A stretch of DNA of 56,202 bases. Origin: CAYQDB01 sp964416195 (GTDB lineage: Bacteria; Zixibacteria; MSB-5A5; GN15; FEB-12). The stretch lies in the NCBI GenBank assembly GCA_964416195.1, contig CAYQDB010000016.1, positions 1-56,202 of the forward strand. The letters run 5' to 3'. How positions within the stretch are numbered: position 1 is the stretch's first letter; each line of letters begins with the position of its first letter. Shown here piece by piece: positions 17,633 to 27,190 of the stretch. The notes under the pieces are model-generated. The model saw only the letters and a program-made list of their open reading frames with translations, did not search any database and was not told where the DNA came from. The position numbers and the translations under genes are program-made.

Positions 17633-17667
17633 AAGGTGATCCCGTGAGGTCACTAAAGGAGCAGACA

Positions 17668-17790
17668 ATGTCAGATTTATATAAGCCACTAAGCTATAAT
17701 CCCACCGGGAGTTCAATTTCCCGCTACAAAGCAACAGGAGGAGTTTATTGTCTGGACGATCAGATGCTATTCTCGACGAGAAAAAAATAA
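17668..17790 (+). CDS. Leader ORF overlapping the pyrR start
   Basis: 40-codon ORF with an AAGGAG ribosome site before the ATG. The product starts MSDLYKPLSYNPTGSSISRY and runs 43 bases past the pyrR start in another frame. A leader ORF that ends inside the next gene is the arrangement used for translational coupling or nucleotide-sensitive reinitiation. No homologue recognised. Confidence 0.4.
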   Translation: MSDLYKPLSYNPTGSSISRYKATGGVYCLDDQMLFSTRKK

Positions 17791-18356
17791 GTCGCGCCCT
17801 CACGCGCATTGCTCATGAGATTCTCGAACACAATTCCGGCGCGGAGACGCTCGTCATTATCGGTATCCTGACCCGTGGGGCGCATCTCGCTCGGAGAATC
17901 GCTGGAATAATTGAAAACCTGGAAGGGGTCAAGGTGCCGGTGGGCCTGATGGATATAGGCTTGTATCGGGACGACGTCCACTCCAAGCTCGACCAACCGA
18001 TTGTTCAAAGGACGGAGATACTTTTCCCCGTGGTTGATCGCAATGTTGTTCTCATCGACGATGTTCTGTTCACCGGTCGCACGGTGCGGGCGGCCCTGGA
18101 TCAGATTATTGACTTCGGCAGGCCGCGAACCATTCAACTGGCCGTTCTTGTCGATCGTGGACACCGCGAACTGCCGATTAAGGCCGACTATGTCGGGAGC
18201 AATATTCCTACCTCGAAAACAGACCGGGTGGTGTTGGAAGTTCTTGAGAAGGATGGGATCGACCGCGTGTATGTCATAAGAGACGGTAACGCTGATGAAA
18301 AAGAGGGTTCGCCTACAGTTGGCGAAAACAACGATGACAAGGGGAGAAAAAAATGA
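17748..18356 (+). CDS. pyrR: Bifunctional pyr operon regulator / uracil phosphoribosyltransferase
   Basis: 202-residue PyrR. The type I phosphoribosyltransferase PRPP loop is VLIDDVLFTGRT at about 101-112; the N-terminal DEKKISRALTRIAHEI and TRGAHLARRI (about 42-51) also match. In Bacillus and relatives PyrR binds the pyr mRNA leader when UMP is high and causes termination, and it has weak uracil phosphoribosyltransferase activity. The start is a TTG at 17748 preceded by AGGAGG. The C-terminus carries about 20 extra polar residues. It overlaps pyrB by ATGA, so the two are translationally coupled. Confidence 0.93.
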   Translation: MSGRSDAILDEKKISRALTRIAHEILEHNSGAETLVIIGILTRGAHLARRIAGIIENLEGVKVPVGLMDIGLYRDDVHSKLDQPIVQRTEILFPVVDRNVVLIDDVLFTGRTVRAALDQIIDFGRPRTIQLAVLVDRGHRELPIKADYVGSNIPTSKTDRVVLEVLEKDGIDRVYVIRDGNADEKEGSPTVGENNDDKGRKK

Positions 18357-19291
18357 GTCGTCTGAGCTCACGCCATCTACTGGGACTGGAAGGGGTTCCG
18401 AAGGAGGACCTTACCCTTATTCTGGATACCGCTGAGACCTTTCGAGAGGTTCTTGACCGTACGATTAAAAAGGTACCGACACTTCGCGGTATTACGGTTC
18501 TTAATCTCTTCTATGAGCCCTCGACCCGCACTCGCATCTCCTTTGAGCTGGCGGAGAAAAGACTGTCGGCCGATATTGTCAACTTCTCCGCATCGACGTC
18601 ATCGGTTCAGAAAGGGGAGTCGCTTCGAGACACGGCGCAGAATATCGAAGCCATGAAAATCGATATGGTGGTGGTGCGCCACGGCTCGGCCGGTGCACCC
18701 TACTTTCTGACGCAGTGTATAGACGCCAACGTCATCAATGCCGGCGATGGCGCACACGAGCACCCGACCCAGGCCCTTCTGGATATGTTCACCATCCGCA
18801 GGAAATACGGTCGGCTTGACGGGCTGAGAGTAGTGCTGGTCGGCGATGTGAAACACTCCCGCGTCATCCGTTCCAACATCTGGGGGCTAAAGACGATGGG
18901 CGCCTCGGTGGCGCTGTGTGGACCGTCTACTCTGCTGCCTTATGAGGTCGAACGGTTCGGATGCGATGTCTACACCAATCTCGACAAGGCCCTTGACGGT
19001 GCCGATGTCGTCAACATCATGCGTATCCAGCTTGAGCGACAAAAGGCAGGTTTGTTCCCATCGCGGCGCGAATACACCAACCTGTTTGGCCTGAACAAGG
19101 AGCGCTTAAAACACCTGAACAACAATTATACCATCATGCACCCCGGCCCGATGAATCGTGGGGTAGAGGTAACCAGCGAGGTTGCTGACAGCGACAGTTC
19201 CGTCATTCTCAACCAGGTGACCAACGGGCAGGCGGCGCGAATGGCTGTGTTGTACCTGTTGAGAGGACGAGAAGAAGAAGTGGGTGAATAA
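18353..19291 (+). CDS. pyrB: Aspartate carbamoyltransferase catalytic subunit
   Basis: 312-residue catalytic chain for carbamoyl phosphate plus aspartate to carbamoyl aspartate, the committed step of pyrimidine synthesis. The carbamoyl-phosphate signature YEPSTRTRISFE is present at about 63-74, and HPTQALLDMFTI and GDVKHSRV follow as expected. Length is typical. No regulatory pyrI follows, as is usual when PyrR controls the operon and pyrC is next. The stop overlaps the pyrC start by one base (TAATG). Confidence 0.97.
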   Translation: MSRLSSRHLLGLEGVPKEDLTLILDTAETFREVLDRTIKKVPTLRGITVLNLFYEPSTRTRISFELAEKRLSADIVNFSASTSSVQKGESLRDTAQNIEAMKIDMVVVRHGSAGAPYFLTQCIDANVINAGDGAHEHPTQALLDMFTIRRKYGRLDGLRVVLVGDVKHSRVIRSNIWGLKTMGASVALCGPSTLLPYEVERFGCDVYTNLDKALDGADVVNIMRIQLERQKAGLFPSRREYTNLFGLNKERLKHLNNNYTIMHPGPMNRGVEVTSEVADSDSSVILNQVTNGQAARMAVLYLLRGREEEVGE

Positions 19292-20604
19292 TGGACAGCG
19301 ACAAGTATGATTTGGTTATAGAACATGGACACATCATCGATCCTGCTCTCGGCTTCGGCGCCGAGGCTCACATTCTGATAAAGGATGGTCTAATTGCCGA
19401 GATTGTCAGCGACTCCCCAAAAGCGCGCGCGCAGACGGCGGCCATGGACAGAAGCCGCGTGATTAATGCCCAAGGGAAAATCGTCGTACCCGGACTGATT
19501 GACATGCATGTTCATCTTCGTGAGCCCGGCCGTGAAGACGAAGAGACGGTAGAATCTGGGTGCCGGGCAGCGGCAGCCGGTGGGTTCACATCGGTTTGCT
19601 GCATGCCCAATACCACTCCGCGAATCGACAATCAGGAGACGGTCAAATTTGTCCAGGATCGTGCCAAAAACGCCGATGCCCGGGTCTATGTGGTCGGCGC
19701 TATTACCAAAGATATTGCCGGCAAAGAACTGTCTGAGATCGGTGATCTGGTTAAAATGGGTGCGGTGGCCATCACCGATGATGGTAACTATGTCCAGAAC
19801 CCTGAAATCATGCGACGGGCGTTGGAATACGCCAAGATGTTTGATATACCGGTGATGCAACATGCCGAAGATCAGTACCTCTGCGCCGGAGCTGTTATGA
19901 ACGAATCCTTCCAGTCCACGCGGTTGGGCCTCGGGGGCGCCCCGGCAGTCGCCGAGGAAATCGCTGTTCTGCGCGACATCGCCCTCTGCCGTATGACCGG
20001 CGCGCGGTTGCATTTTCAGCACATCACTACAAGGGGCGCAGTGGAGGCAATCCGTAAGGCCAAGCAGGAAGGAGTGCACGTTACCGCCGAGGTTACACCC
20101 CATCATCTAATACTAACTGACGAGGAGATCGGCAGGCAGTTCAACACAAATCTACGTGTAAACCCTCCATTGAGAACCAGGCAAGACCAGGAGGCCCTTG
20201 TCGAGGGACTGATAGACGGAACCATCGATTGTATTGCCTCTGACCATGCTCCTCATTCCGCGGAAGAGAAAGATTGTGAATTCGATAAGGCCCCACCCGG
20301 CACTACCGGCCTGGAAACAACGCTGGGACTTGTTAAAACCTACATTATTGACCGCGGTTATCTAAACTGGGCTGATGCCGTCAAGAAGATGACAGTGAAC
20401 CCGGCCCGTATCCTAAACCTCCCAGGCGGATCGCTGGCGATTGGATCACCGGCTGATATTACGATTGTCGATCCCGACAGGCAATGGCAAGTTGAGGCTG
20501 ACAAGTTTCGTTCACGCTCAAGAAACTCGGCCTTTATCGGCTTCAGACTTTCCGGCCAGGTCTATAGAACGATCCTCGGCGGCGGAGTTGTGTTTGAGCA
20601 GTAG
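19291..20604 (+). CDS. pyrC: Dihydroorotase, class I type
   Basis: 437-residue amidohydrolase that closes carbamoyl aspartate to dihydroorotate. The first metal motif DMHVHLREPGRED lies at about 68-80, HAED and HITTRGAVEA give further ligands, and SDHAPH (about 323-328) gives the catalytic Asp. GNYVQ occurs where some class I enzymes have an Asp-Gly loop (TDDGNYVQNPEIM). It is the last gene of the pyrR-pyrB-pyrC operon; carA/B and pyrD are not nearby, and pyrE lies at 41163 on the other strand. Confidence 0.96.
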   Translation: MDSDKYDLVIEHGHIIDPALGFGAEAHILIKDGLIAEIVSDSPKARAQTAAMDRSRVINAQGKIVVPGLIDMHVHLREPGREDEETVESGCRAAAAGGFTSVCCMPNTTPRIDNQETVKFVQDRAKNADARVYVVGAITKDIAGKELSEIGDLVKMGAVAITDDGNYVQNPEIMRRALEYAKMFDIPVMQHAEDQYLCAGAVMNESFQSTRLGLGGAPAVAEEIAVLRDIALCRMTGARLHFQHITTRGAVEAIRKAKQEGVHVTAEVTPHHLILTDEEIGRQFNTNLRVNPPLRTRQDQEALVEGLIDGTIDCIASDHAPHSAEEKDCEFDKAPPGTTGLETTLGLVKTYIIDRGYLNWADAVKKMTVNPARILNLPGGSLAIGSPADITIVDPDRQWQVEADKFRSRSRNSAFIGFRLSGQVYRTILGGGVVFEQ

Positions 20605-20830
20605 GCACCTGTAATACAATCTCTGACTTCCAACTCGTATCACAATGGAGATTCGGGAGTTGCCCCAATTGGTTGTAATTGTGTCGGTTGCGGTGAATGA
20701 AACGGTTGGCTGTAGTTTTGTTTACGGCGCACCGGCCAGACAGACGGCCTTTCCCCAGCTCACGATGAAGGTGCAATCGTTGGCACAATTTACTTGCTAA
20801 TAGCCTTGACCGGCTATTGATTTGTTCTTC

Positions 20831-23800
20831 ATGGATAACATGCACAGGTCTCTGGGAATCGATATCGGGTCGGTCTCGGTAAAGCTTGTCCTTATGGATG
20901 AGGGCGAAATAGTCAGGGAAGTATATCGCCGCTTTCGCGGGGGGCCCTTCGAGATACTATACGAACTTCTCACCGAGCAATTCTCCGAGTTAACGGGACA
21001 GTCACTATCACTTGGCGTGACCGGTATCGGCGGGAAGACGGCACAGTCCATTCTGGGTGGTAAGTTTTATGGTGAAATTGCGAGTCTTGCCCACGGCAAT
21101 TTCCACATAGCTCCGCAGGTACGAACGGTCATAGAGATGGGTGGCGAGGATTCCAAACTTCTCATACTGGACGGCGAACGAAAAACTATCATTGATTTTG
21201 CCATGAATGCCCAGTGTGCTGCAGGCACCGGTTCGTTTCTCGATCAGCAGGCCGGGCGGCTGATGATTTCGATTGAGGAAGAGTTCGGTCAACTGGCGCT
21301 AAAGTCAGAAAATCCTCCACGTATCGCCGGGCGCTGTTCGGTGTTTGCCAAGACTGACATGATCCACTTGCAGCAGATTGCCACCCCTGACTATGACATC
21401 GTGGCCGGTTTGTGCTTTGCAGTGGCACGCAACTTTAAGGGTTCCATTGCCCGCGGAAAGAAGTTTGAAAAGCCAATTGCCTTCGAAGGCGGTGTAGCAG
21501 CCAATCCCGGCGTCGTGCGCGCTTTCACGGAACTGCTGCAACTGGAAAAGGGTGAGCTTGTTATCCCCGAGCACTTCAATGTGATGGGAGCTGTGGGGGC
21601 GGCTTTGCTGGCCTCGGAAGAAAAATCTGTAGTTGAGGGTTTTGACCCTGAGAAAATTGTTGCCTACCTGAAGTATCGGACGGTGGCCGATTCCGGGCGG
21701 GAAGCCCTCTCGTTCGATTACCCTGATTCCAAGTATTACGACATCACGCTGGCCGAGAGTCCCGCGGAGATCGATGGTCTTGAGGTTTTCCTTGGTATCG
21801 ACGTCGGTTCCCTCTCAACAAATGTGGTTCTGATAGATAGAGACCACCACGTGGTCGCCCGAAGGTATCTGATGACTGAGGGGCGACCTATCGAAGCCGT
21901 CAGGCGGGGCCTGAAGGAGATAGGGGACGAAGTGGGCAATAGAGTCATCGTGAAAGCGACCGGCACTACTGGGTCAGGCAGGTACCTGACCGGTGATTTC
22001 GTTGGAGCTGATGTTGTCCGCAATGAGATTACCGCCCAGGCCACGGCCGCCACCGATATCGATCCCAACGTCGATACCATTTTTGAAATCGGTGGGCAGG
22101 ATTCCAAATACATTTCGATTGACAAACAGGCTGTAGTCGACTTTGAGATGAACAAGGCCTGCGCAGCCGGCACCGGTTCGTTTCTCCAGGAACAGGCAGA
22201 GAAACTAAATATCCGGATCGAAACCGAGTTCGGGGAAAAGGCTCTTGCGGCTCATTGTCCCGTGGGGTGTGGCGAGCGCTGCACGGTATTCATGGAATCA
22301 GATTTGGTGGCGCACCAGCGCAGCGGGGCCGGAAAAGACGACCTTCTAGCGGGTCTGGCCTATTCTATTGTCAGCAACTACCTGACTAAGGTCGTAGGTG
22401 ACCGGAGGATTGGCGACCACATCTTTTTCCAAGGTGGTGTAGCATGGAATAAAGCTGTTGTCGCCGCCTTTGAAAAGCTACTGGGCAAAACTGTCACTGT
22501 ACCGCCGCATCATGACGTAACCGGCGCCATTGGAGCCGCTATCCTGGCCAAGGAAAAATTGAACGAACCGGGTTTCAAGAGTTCATTCAGGGGTTTTGAT
22601 CTCTACAAGCGGCACTACAAATTGGAAAGTTTCACGTGCCATGACTGCGCCAATCAGTGCGAGATTCACAAGGTAGAAATTGAAGGCGAAGAGCCTTTGT
22701 ATTACGGAGCCCGCTGTGAGAAATATGATGTTGAACGGCACTCCGAACACGTTTTGCCCCCTGACTTTGTCAAGCTTCGACAGAAGCTGCAGTACAAGAG
22801 ATACCTGAAATACAGGAAACCCAAGAAGGTCAGGGGAAGAATCGGCCTGCCCATGGTGCTGCATTTCTTCGAGTATTACCCCTTGTGGCGCGCCTTTTTT
22901 GAGGCTCTCGACTTTCGGATCGTAAATTCCAATATGCGCGACAGGAAAATCGCCGAAGAAGCCCTGGAGCTGTCCGCAGCAGAAACCTGCTACCCGATAA
23001 AGATGGTCTACGGACACATTGCAAATCTCATAGAGAAAAAAGTTGATGCGATTTTCCTACCCGATTTGATAAGCATCGCCGACGATACAGAAGACCCGGA
23101 CAATAGTGCCTATATCTGTCCCTATGTCCAGAGTATTGGGTCGTCGATACGAACTAGGTTTGATTTTGACGGCGCCGGCATTAAACTTATAAACCCACCT
23201 ATATCGCTGTGTTCTGATGCGACCAATTTGAAACGGAAGTTCAAACGACTGGCTGCTAATCTCAAGTTGTCGGATCGCGAGTTGAGCAGGGCGGTTGATG
23301 CAGGTCTCAAAGCTTACCGGGGATACCGGCGCAGCTTGCAGGAAGAGGGAAAAAAGGTTTTAGACAACCTTGCCCCCGACGAAAAAGCTCTGGTGATTAT
23401 CAGCCGACCGTACAACGGCAACGACCCCAAGCTGTCGCTTGAGCTTCCGGAGAAGGTCCGCAAACTTGGGTTCAAAGCTATTCCAGTTGACTTCCTACCG
23501 CTTGGAGACAGCGAGCATGATCTTGAATACATGTACTGGCACTATGGCAAGATGATTCTTAACGCTGGAGATTATATTCGCAAGTACCCTAATCTCTTTG
23601 CGGTCTATCTTACTTCGTTTGGGTGTGGGCCGGACTCGTTCATAACACATTTCTTCCGCAAGCGTATGTCCGGCAAGCCCTATCTTCAGCTTGAACTTGA
23701 CGAACACGCCGCCGATGCTGGTCTGATAACGCGATGCGAGGCATTTATAGATTCGCTCCGTTTCTACCAATTCAGTATACCAGTCACCAGTTTCAATATT

Positions 23801-25039
23801 AGCTGCGATGATTTCAAACCATTCGAGAAGACTATCTACATCCCGAATATGTGCGACCATGCCTATGTCATGCGGGCGGCCCTTGAACGGTTTGGTCTGA
23901 CGGTGGAAACCCTCGACGAGCCTGATGAACTTACACTTGATTATGGCAAGAAATTCACTTCCGGCAAGGAATGTTTCCCATGTGTAGTCACAACAGGTGA
24001 CATAATAAAAAAGATCAAGTCAAATGGGTTCGAACCAGCACGGAGCGTTTTCTTCATGCCGGGCGCTGATGGTCCATGTCGTTTCGGGTTGTACAGCCAG
24101 TATCATCGCATGCTACTGGATGACCTGGGCTACCGAGACGTACCGATCTTCTCCCCTCATTCCAAAGATGGCTATGCGGGATTTGGACTTGACGGTACAG
24201 CCTTTAGAAAGATTGCCTGGGAAGGCTTTGTCTTCGCTGATAATCTCATCAAGCTCTTGCACAAAACAAGGCCATACGAGTTGAATACAGGGGATACTGA
24301 AAAAACCTATCTTCACTACCTGAAGAGACTTGAGTATGTCATAATAAAGGACGAACCATTCGGCCCCCTTGCGGCTGAAGCGGCGGAGGCTTTCAAGAAG
24401 ATCAAGGTGCGTGGTGAGAGGTTCCCCGTGGTGGGGGTTGTTGGGGAGATATATCTCCGCAACAACAGGTTCTCCAATAATCACCTTATCGAGAAGCTTG
24501 AAAAACTTGGTATGGAAGTGTGGTTGGCTACTTTCTGCGAGTGGCCGATGTATACCTCGGTGGATTACCGCCGGGATGCTTTTCAAGACAGAGACTTTAA
24601 GGGATTCCTTCAAGGTAGTATACAGGTGCTCCTGCAGAAACGGTATGAGCACAGAATTGCTAAGGGTTTCGAGCGTCGCGTGGAGCTGCGCCAGGATTAC
24701 CCAGTCGAAAAGGTTATGGAATTGGCTTCTAACTACCTGCCGTTGGATTTCAAGGGAGAGGCGATTCTGACGATAGGGAAAGCTATGGAGATGAGTCAGG
24801 AGGGGGCGTCCGGTATTGTTAACGCCATGCCGTTTAACTGCATGCCCGGTACTGTGGTAAGTTCCCTGTCGAAGAAGGTCTCTGAGGACCTGAGTGGTAT
24901 TCCGTGGTTGAATATCAGCTACGAGGGGCTGCGTGATTCTGGCGAAGACACACGTTTGGAAGCGTTCGCAGATCAGGTCCGGGCTTTTGCCTCGAGCTCA
25001 CCAGGCAGCAAAATAATCGACCACCAACGCTGGTTCTGA
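20831..25039 (+). CDS. Acyl-CoA dehydratase activase-like protein, double BadF domain plus DUF2229/HgdB-like region
   Basis: About 1402 residues. Two BadF/BadG/BcrA/BcrD (HgdC-type) ATPase domains come first: SLGIDIGSVSVKLVLMD with NAQCAAGTGSF (Cys near 127), and FLGIDVGSLSTNVVLID with NKACAAGTGSF (Cys near 442). In the archetype these Cys hold the bridging [4Fe-4S] cluster between two subunits. A Cys-containing segment follows (CHDCANQCEIH), then DUF2229 with AAETCYPIKMVYGHI, then an HgdB-like C-terminal part with GKECFPCVVTTGD. Family members of this length are common in anaerobes; they are thought to drive ATP-dependent electron transfer to difficult substrates, but the reaction of this large type is not established. 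ATG 20831 is chosen; the ribosome site is weak. Confidence 0.88.
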   Translation: MDNMHRSLGIDIGSVSVKLVLMDEGEIVREVYRRFRGGPFEILYELLTEQFSELTGQSLSLGVTGIGGKTAQSILGGKFYGEIASLAHGNFHIAPQVRTVIEMGGEDSKLLILDGERKTIIDFAMNAQCAAGTGSFLDQQAGRLMISIEEEFGQLALKSENPPRIAGRCSVFAKTDMIHLQQIATPDYDIVAGLCFAVARNFKGSIARGKKFEKPIAFEGGVAANPGVVRAFTELLQLEKGELVIPEHFNVMGAVGAALLASEEKSVVEGFDPEKIVAYLKYRTVADSGREALSFDYPDSKYYDITLAESPAEIDGLEVFLGIDVGSLSTNVVLIDRDHHVVARRYLMTEGRPIEAVRRGLKEIGDEVGNRVIVKATGTTGSGRYLTGDFVGADVVRNEITAQATAATDIDPNVDTIFEIGGQDSKYISIDKQAVVDFEMNKACAAGTGSFLQEQAEKLNIRIETEFGEKALAAHCPVGCGERCTVFMESDLVAHQRSGAGKDDLLAGLAYSIVSNYLTKVVGDRRIGDHIFFQGGVAWNKAVVAAFEKLLGKTVTVPPHHDVTGAIGAAILAKEKLNEPGFKSSFRGFDLYKRHYKLESFTCHDCANQCEIHKVEIEGEEPLYYGARCEKYDVERHSEHVLPPDFVKLRQKLQYKRYLKYRKPKKVRGRIGLPMVLHFFEYYPLWRAFFEALDFRIVNSNMRDRKIAEEALELSAAETCYPIKMVYGHIANLIEKKVDAIFLPDLISIADDTEDPDNSAYICPYVQSIGSSIRTRFDFDGAGIKLINPPISLCSDATNLKRKFKRLAANLKLSDRELSRAVDAGLKAYRGYRRSLQEEGKKVLDNLAPDEKALVIISRPYNGNDPKLSLELPEKVRKLGFKAIPVDFLPLGDSEHDLEYMYWHYGKMILNAGDYIRKYPNLFAVYLTSFGCGPDSFITHFFRKRMSGKPYLQLELDEHAADAGLITRCEAFIDSLRFYQFSIPVTSFNISCDDFKPFEKTIYIPNMCDHAYVMRAALERFGLTVETLDEPDELTLDYGKKFTSGKECFPCVVTTGDIIKKIKSNGFEPARSVFFMPGADGPCRFGLYSQYHRMLLDDLGYRDVPIFSPHSKDGYAGFGLDGTAFRKIAWEGFVFADNLIKLLHKTRPYELNTGDTEKTYLHYLKRLEYVIIKDEPFGPLAAEAAEAFKKIKVRGERFPVVGVVGEIYLRNNRFSNNHLIEKLEKLGMEVWLATFCEWPMYTSVDYRRDAFQDRDFKGFLQGSIQVLLQKRYEHRIAKGFERRVELRQDYPVEKVMELASNYLPLDFKGEAILTIGKAMEMSQEGASGIVNAMPFNCMPGTVVSSLSKKVSEDLSGIPWLNISYEGLRDSGEDTRLEAFADQVRAFASSSPGSKIIDHQRWF

Positions 25040-25118
25040 CAATGCCGGATATTGGAACCTAAATAACTGAATATTGTTATATGAAAATAAAGAAAACAGA
25101 TAAAGTATAGAGGGAAAA

Positions 25119-25445
25119 ATGAATAAAACAGTCCAAGTAACTGATGACACCTTTGAAACGGAAGTAATTCAATCCGACAAGCCGGTTATTGTCGATTTCT
25201 GGGCGGAATGGTGTGGCCCGTGCAAGATGATAATCCCTGCATTGGAGGAAATTGCCGTCGAATATGAGGATAGATTGAAAGTAGCCAGATTAGATGTGGA
25301 CTTCAACAACAAGACCGCCGGCATGTATAGCATTATGTCGATTCCTGCTCTTCTCGTTTTCAAGAACGGTGAAGAGGTTGATCGCGTTATCGGCGCTGTT
25401 TCGAAGTCCTACCTGACGGCTCGTTTGGATAAAGTCCTTACCTGA
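25119..25445 (+). CDS. trxA: Thioredoxin
   Basis: 108-residue classical thioredoxin with the active site WAEWCGPCKMI at about 28-38 and the cis-proline in SIPALLVFKNG. It reduces protein disulfides in the cytoplasm using thioredoxin reductase. The ribosome site is AGAGGG. It stands 79 bases after the giant activase gene and is closed by an intrinsic terminator, so it may be a single transcription unit or the end of the activase one. Confidence 0.97.
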   Translation: MNKTVQVTDDTFETEVIQSDKPVIVDFWAEWCGPCKMIIPALEEIAVEYEDRLKVARLDVDFNNKTAGMYSIMSIPALLVFKNGEEVDRVIGAVSKSYLTARLDKVLT

Positions 25446-25467
25446 CGTTGCCTGTGAAGATTTTTGA

Positions 25468-25499
25468 AGCCGGTTCGAGGCCTTCGGACCGGCTTTTTG
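25468..25499 (+). terminator. Intrinsic terminator after trxA
   Basis: AGCCGGT (25468-25474) pairs with ACCGGCT (25488-25494), followed by TTTTTGTTT. The loop contains a further GGCC pairing. It lies 23 bases past the trxA stop. Confidence 0.9.
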
Positions 25500-25693
25500 T
25501 TTCTAATTGTGATATTACCAACCGTAGGGCGGTCCGCCTTTGACGGATGACCCCTGTCTGCTTTTGGCGGATCTCGGAGAGACCTACCATACTCGACTTT
25601 GTGGTGCAAGTCACTGGCTTGGAGATTGCCAGTGTTTTTCAACAGACTGGCAGTACAGAGATAGCAATGAAAAAAGAACTATCGACAGATGTG

Positions 25694-27145
25694 TCAAGCC
25701 ATGTAGCAGACATCCAGGTTCCGCGCGGCGCCTACCTCATCAAGACGCCGCACCGGCGTATTGTGAGGAGCCGAAGTAACCATCTCCGGGTTTTCCGCAG
25801 CCTCGCGGGCAATCTGCTTCATCACCGAGGCGAAGTAATCGAGGGTCTCTTTGCTCTCTGTTTCTGTCGGCTCGATCATCATCGCTTCCGGAACAATGAG
25901 CGGGAAGTAATTGGTCGGCGAGTGCACGCCGAAGTCCAGCAGACGCTTCGAGATATCCAGGGTCTTCGCACCCTGCTTTTTCTGACGCGAACCGGAGATG
26001 ACAAATTCGTGCATGCAATGGCTGTCATAGGGAAGCTCGTAATCTTCGCGCACAAGCTCCTTCAGGTAGTTGGCGTTCAGAACAGCATTCTCGGAAACCC
26101 GTCGCAGCCCGTCTCCGCCCAGTGTTTTGAGGTACGCATAGGCGCGGACGCAGTTAGCAAAGTTACCATAGAAACTGTGAAGCCGACCGATAGAGTGGGG
26201 ACGATTGTAATCAAAGAAAAGCTTGCCCTGCGAATCTTTTTGCAGGACCGGCAGTGGAAGGAACTTGTCTAATTCCGCTGTTACCCCAACGGCACCTCCA
26301 CCCGGACCGCCTCCGCCGTGAGGCGTCGATAAGGTCTTGTGAAAGTTGAAATGCATGATGTCAAAACCGACATCACCGGGGCGGAAGATGCCCATATTGG
26401 CGTTTAGATTTGCGCCGTCGAGATACATCAGGCCCCCTCCGGCATGAACGATCTCGGCAATTTCCTTAACGTTGGTCTCGAAAAGCCCAAGGGTGTTGGG
26501 GTTGGTCATCATCATCCCGGCCACATCCTCGTTCATCACAGCCGCTACGGCCTCCGGGGAGACGATGCCACGCTCATTCGATGCGATCTGCACAGGAATA
26601 AACTCAACCGAAGCTCCCGAGGCTGGGTTGGTGCCATGTGCCGAGTCGGGTATGATGATCTTGCTTCGTTTATTACCTCTATCCTCATGGTAGGCGCGCA
26701 TAATCAACAGGCCGCAGAGCTCACCCTGGGCGCCCGCAACCGGCTGCAATGAGACACTGCCAAAACCTGAGATTTCTGACAGAAACTGCGATAGATTCCA
26801 CATCAGTCGTAAAATGCCCGGTACCGAGCTATCGGGAGTCAAAGGATGACGCTTGCGGAAGCCTTCGAACCCTGCTGCCGCTTCATTCATTTTGGGGTTA
26901 TATTTCATGGTGCATGACCCCAAGGGGTAGAAGCCTTTATCGATGTGATGGTTCTTGACCGACAGGCCGATGAAGTGGCGCATCGCTTCCCCCTCGGTGA
27001 CCTCGGGAAGATCGGCATCGGAGGAGCTCCGGAACTTCTCCGGGATAGAAGCAAGAATCTCCTCTGGGGTTTTCCTGGTGTCCGGCAAGGTGTAGCCTTT
27101 CCTGCCGCACACTGACTTTTCATATATCAACAGCTTTTCCGTCAT
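25694..27145 (-). CDS. gcvPB: Glycine dehydrogenase (decarboxylating) subunit 2
   Basis: 483-residue subunit 2 of the split P-protein. With GcvPA it decarboxylates glycine through a PLP Schiff base and passes the aminomethyl group to lipoyl-GcvH. The PLP lysine is in HFNFHKTLSTPHGGGGPG (Lys about 270), preceded by LDGANLNA. The start is taken at ATG 27145 (MTEKLLIYEKS), since an upstream TTG lacks a ribosome site. It ends the operon that begins at accC, 45 bases downstream of the selenoprotein gene. Splitting of gcvP into A and B halves is common outside proteobacteria, but here three other genes lie between the halves. Confidence 0.96.
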   Translation of the reverse strand: MTEKLLIYEKSVCGRKGYTLPDTRKTPEEILASIPEKFRSSSDADLPEVTEGEAMRHFIGLSVKNHHIDKGFYPLGSCTMKYNPKMNEAAAGFEGFRKRHPLTPDSSVPGILRLMWNLSQFLSEISGFGSVSLQPVAGAQGELCGLLIMRAYHEDRGNKRSKIIIPDSAHGTNPASGASVEFIPVQIASNERGIVSPEAVAAVMNEDVAGMMMTNPNTLGLFETNVKEIAEIVHAGGGLMYLDGANLNANMGIFRPGDVGFDIMHFNFHKTLSTPHGGGGPGGGAVGVTAELDKFLPLPVLQKDSQGKLFFDYNRPHSIGRLHSFYGNFANCVRAYAYLKTLGGDGLRRVSENAVLNANYLKELVREDYELPYDSHCMHEFVISGSRQKKQGAKTLDISKRLLDFGVHSPTNYFPLIVPEAMMIEPTETESKETLDYFASVMKQIAREAAENPEMVTSAPHNTPVRRLDEVGAARNLDVCYMA

Positions 27146-27190
27146 AGTATAAAACTCTATCTCCAAGCGTCTTTATTGCTCAGCCGCGAA

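Noticed and set aside
25547..26272. 241-codon plus-strand frame opposite gcvPB
   Set aside because: Antisense shadow of a strongly conserved gene, no ribosome site or recognisable protein.
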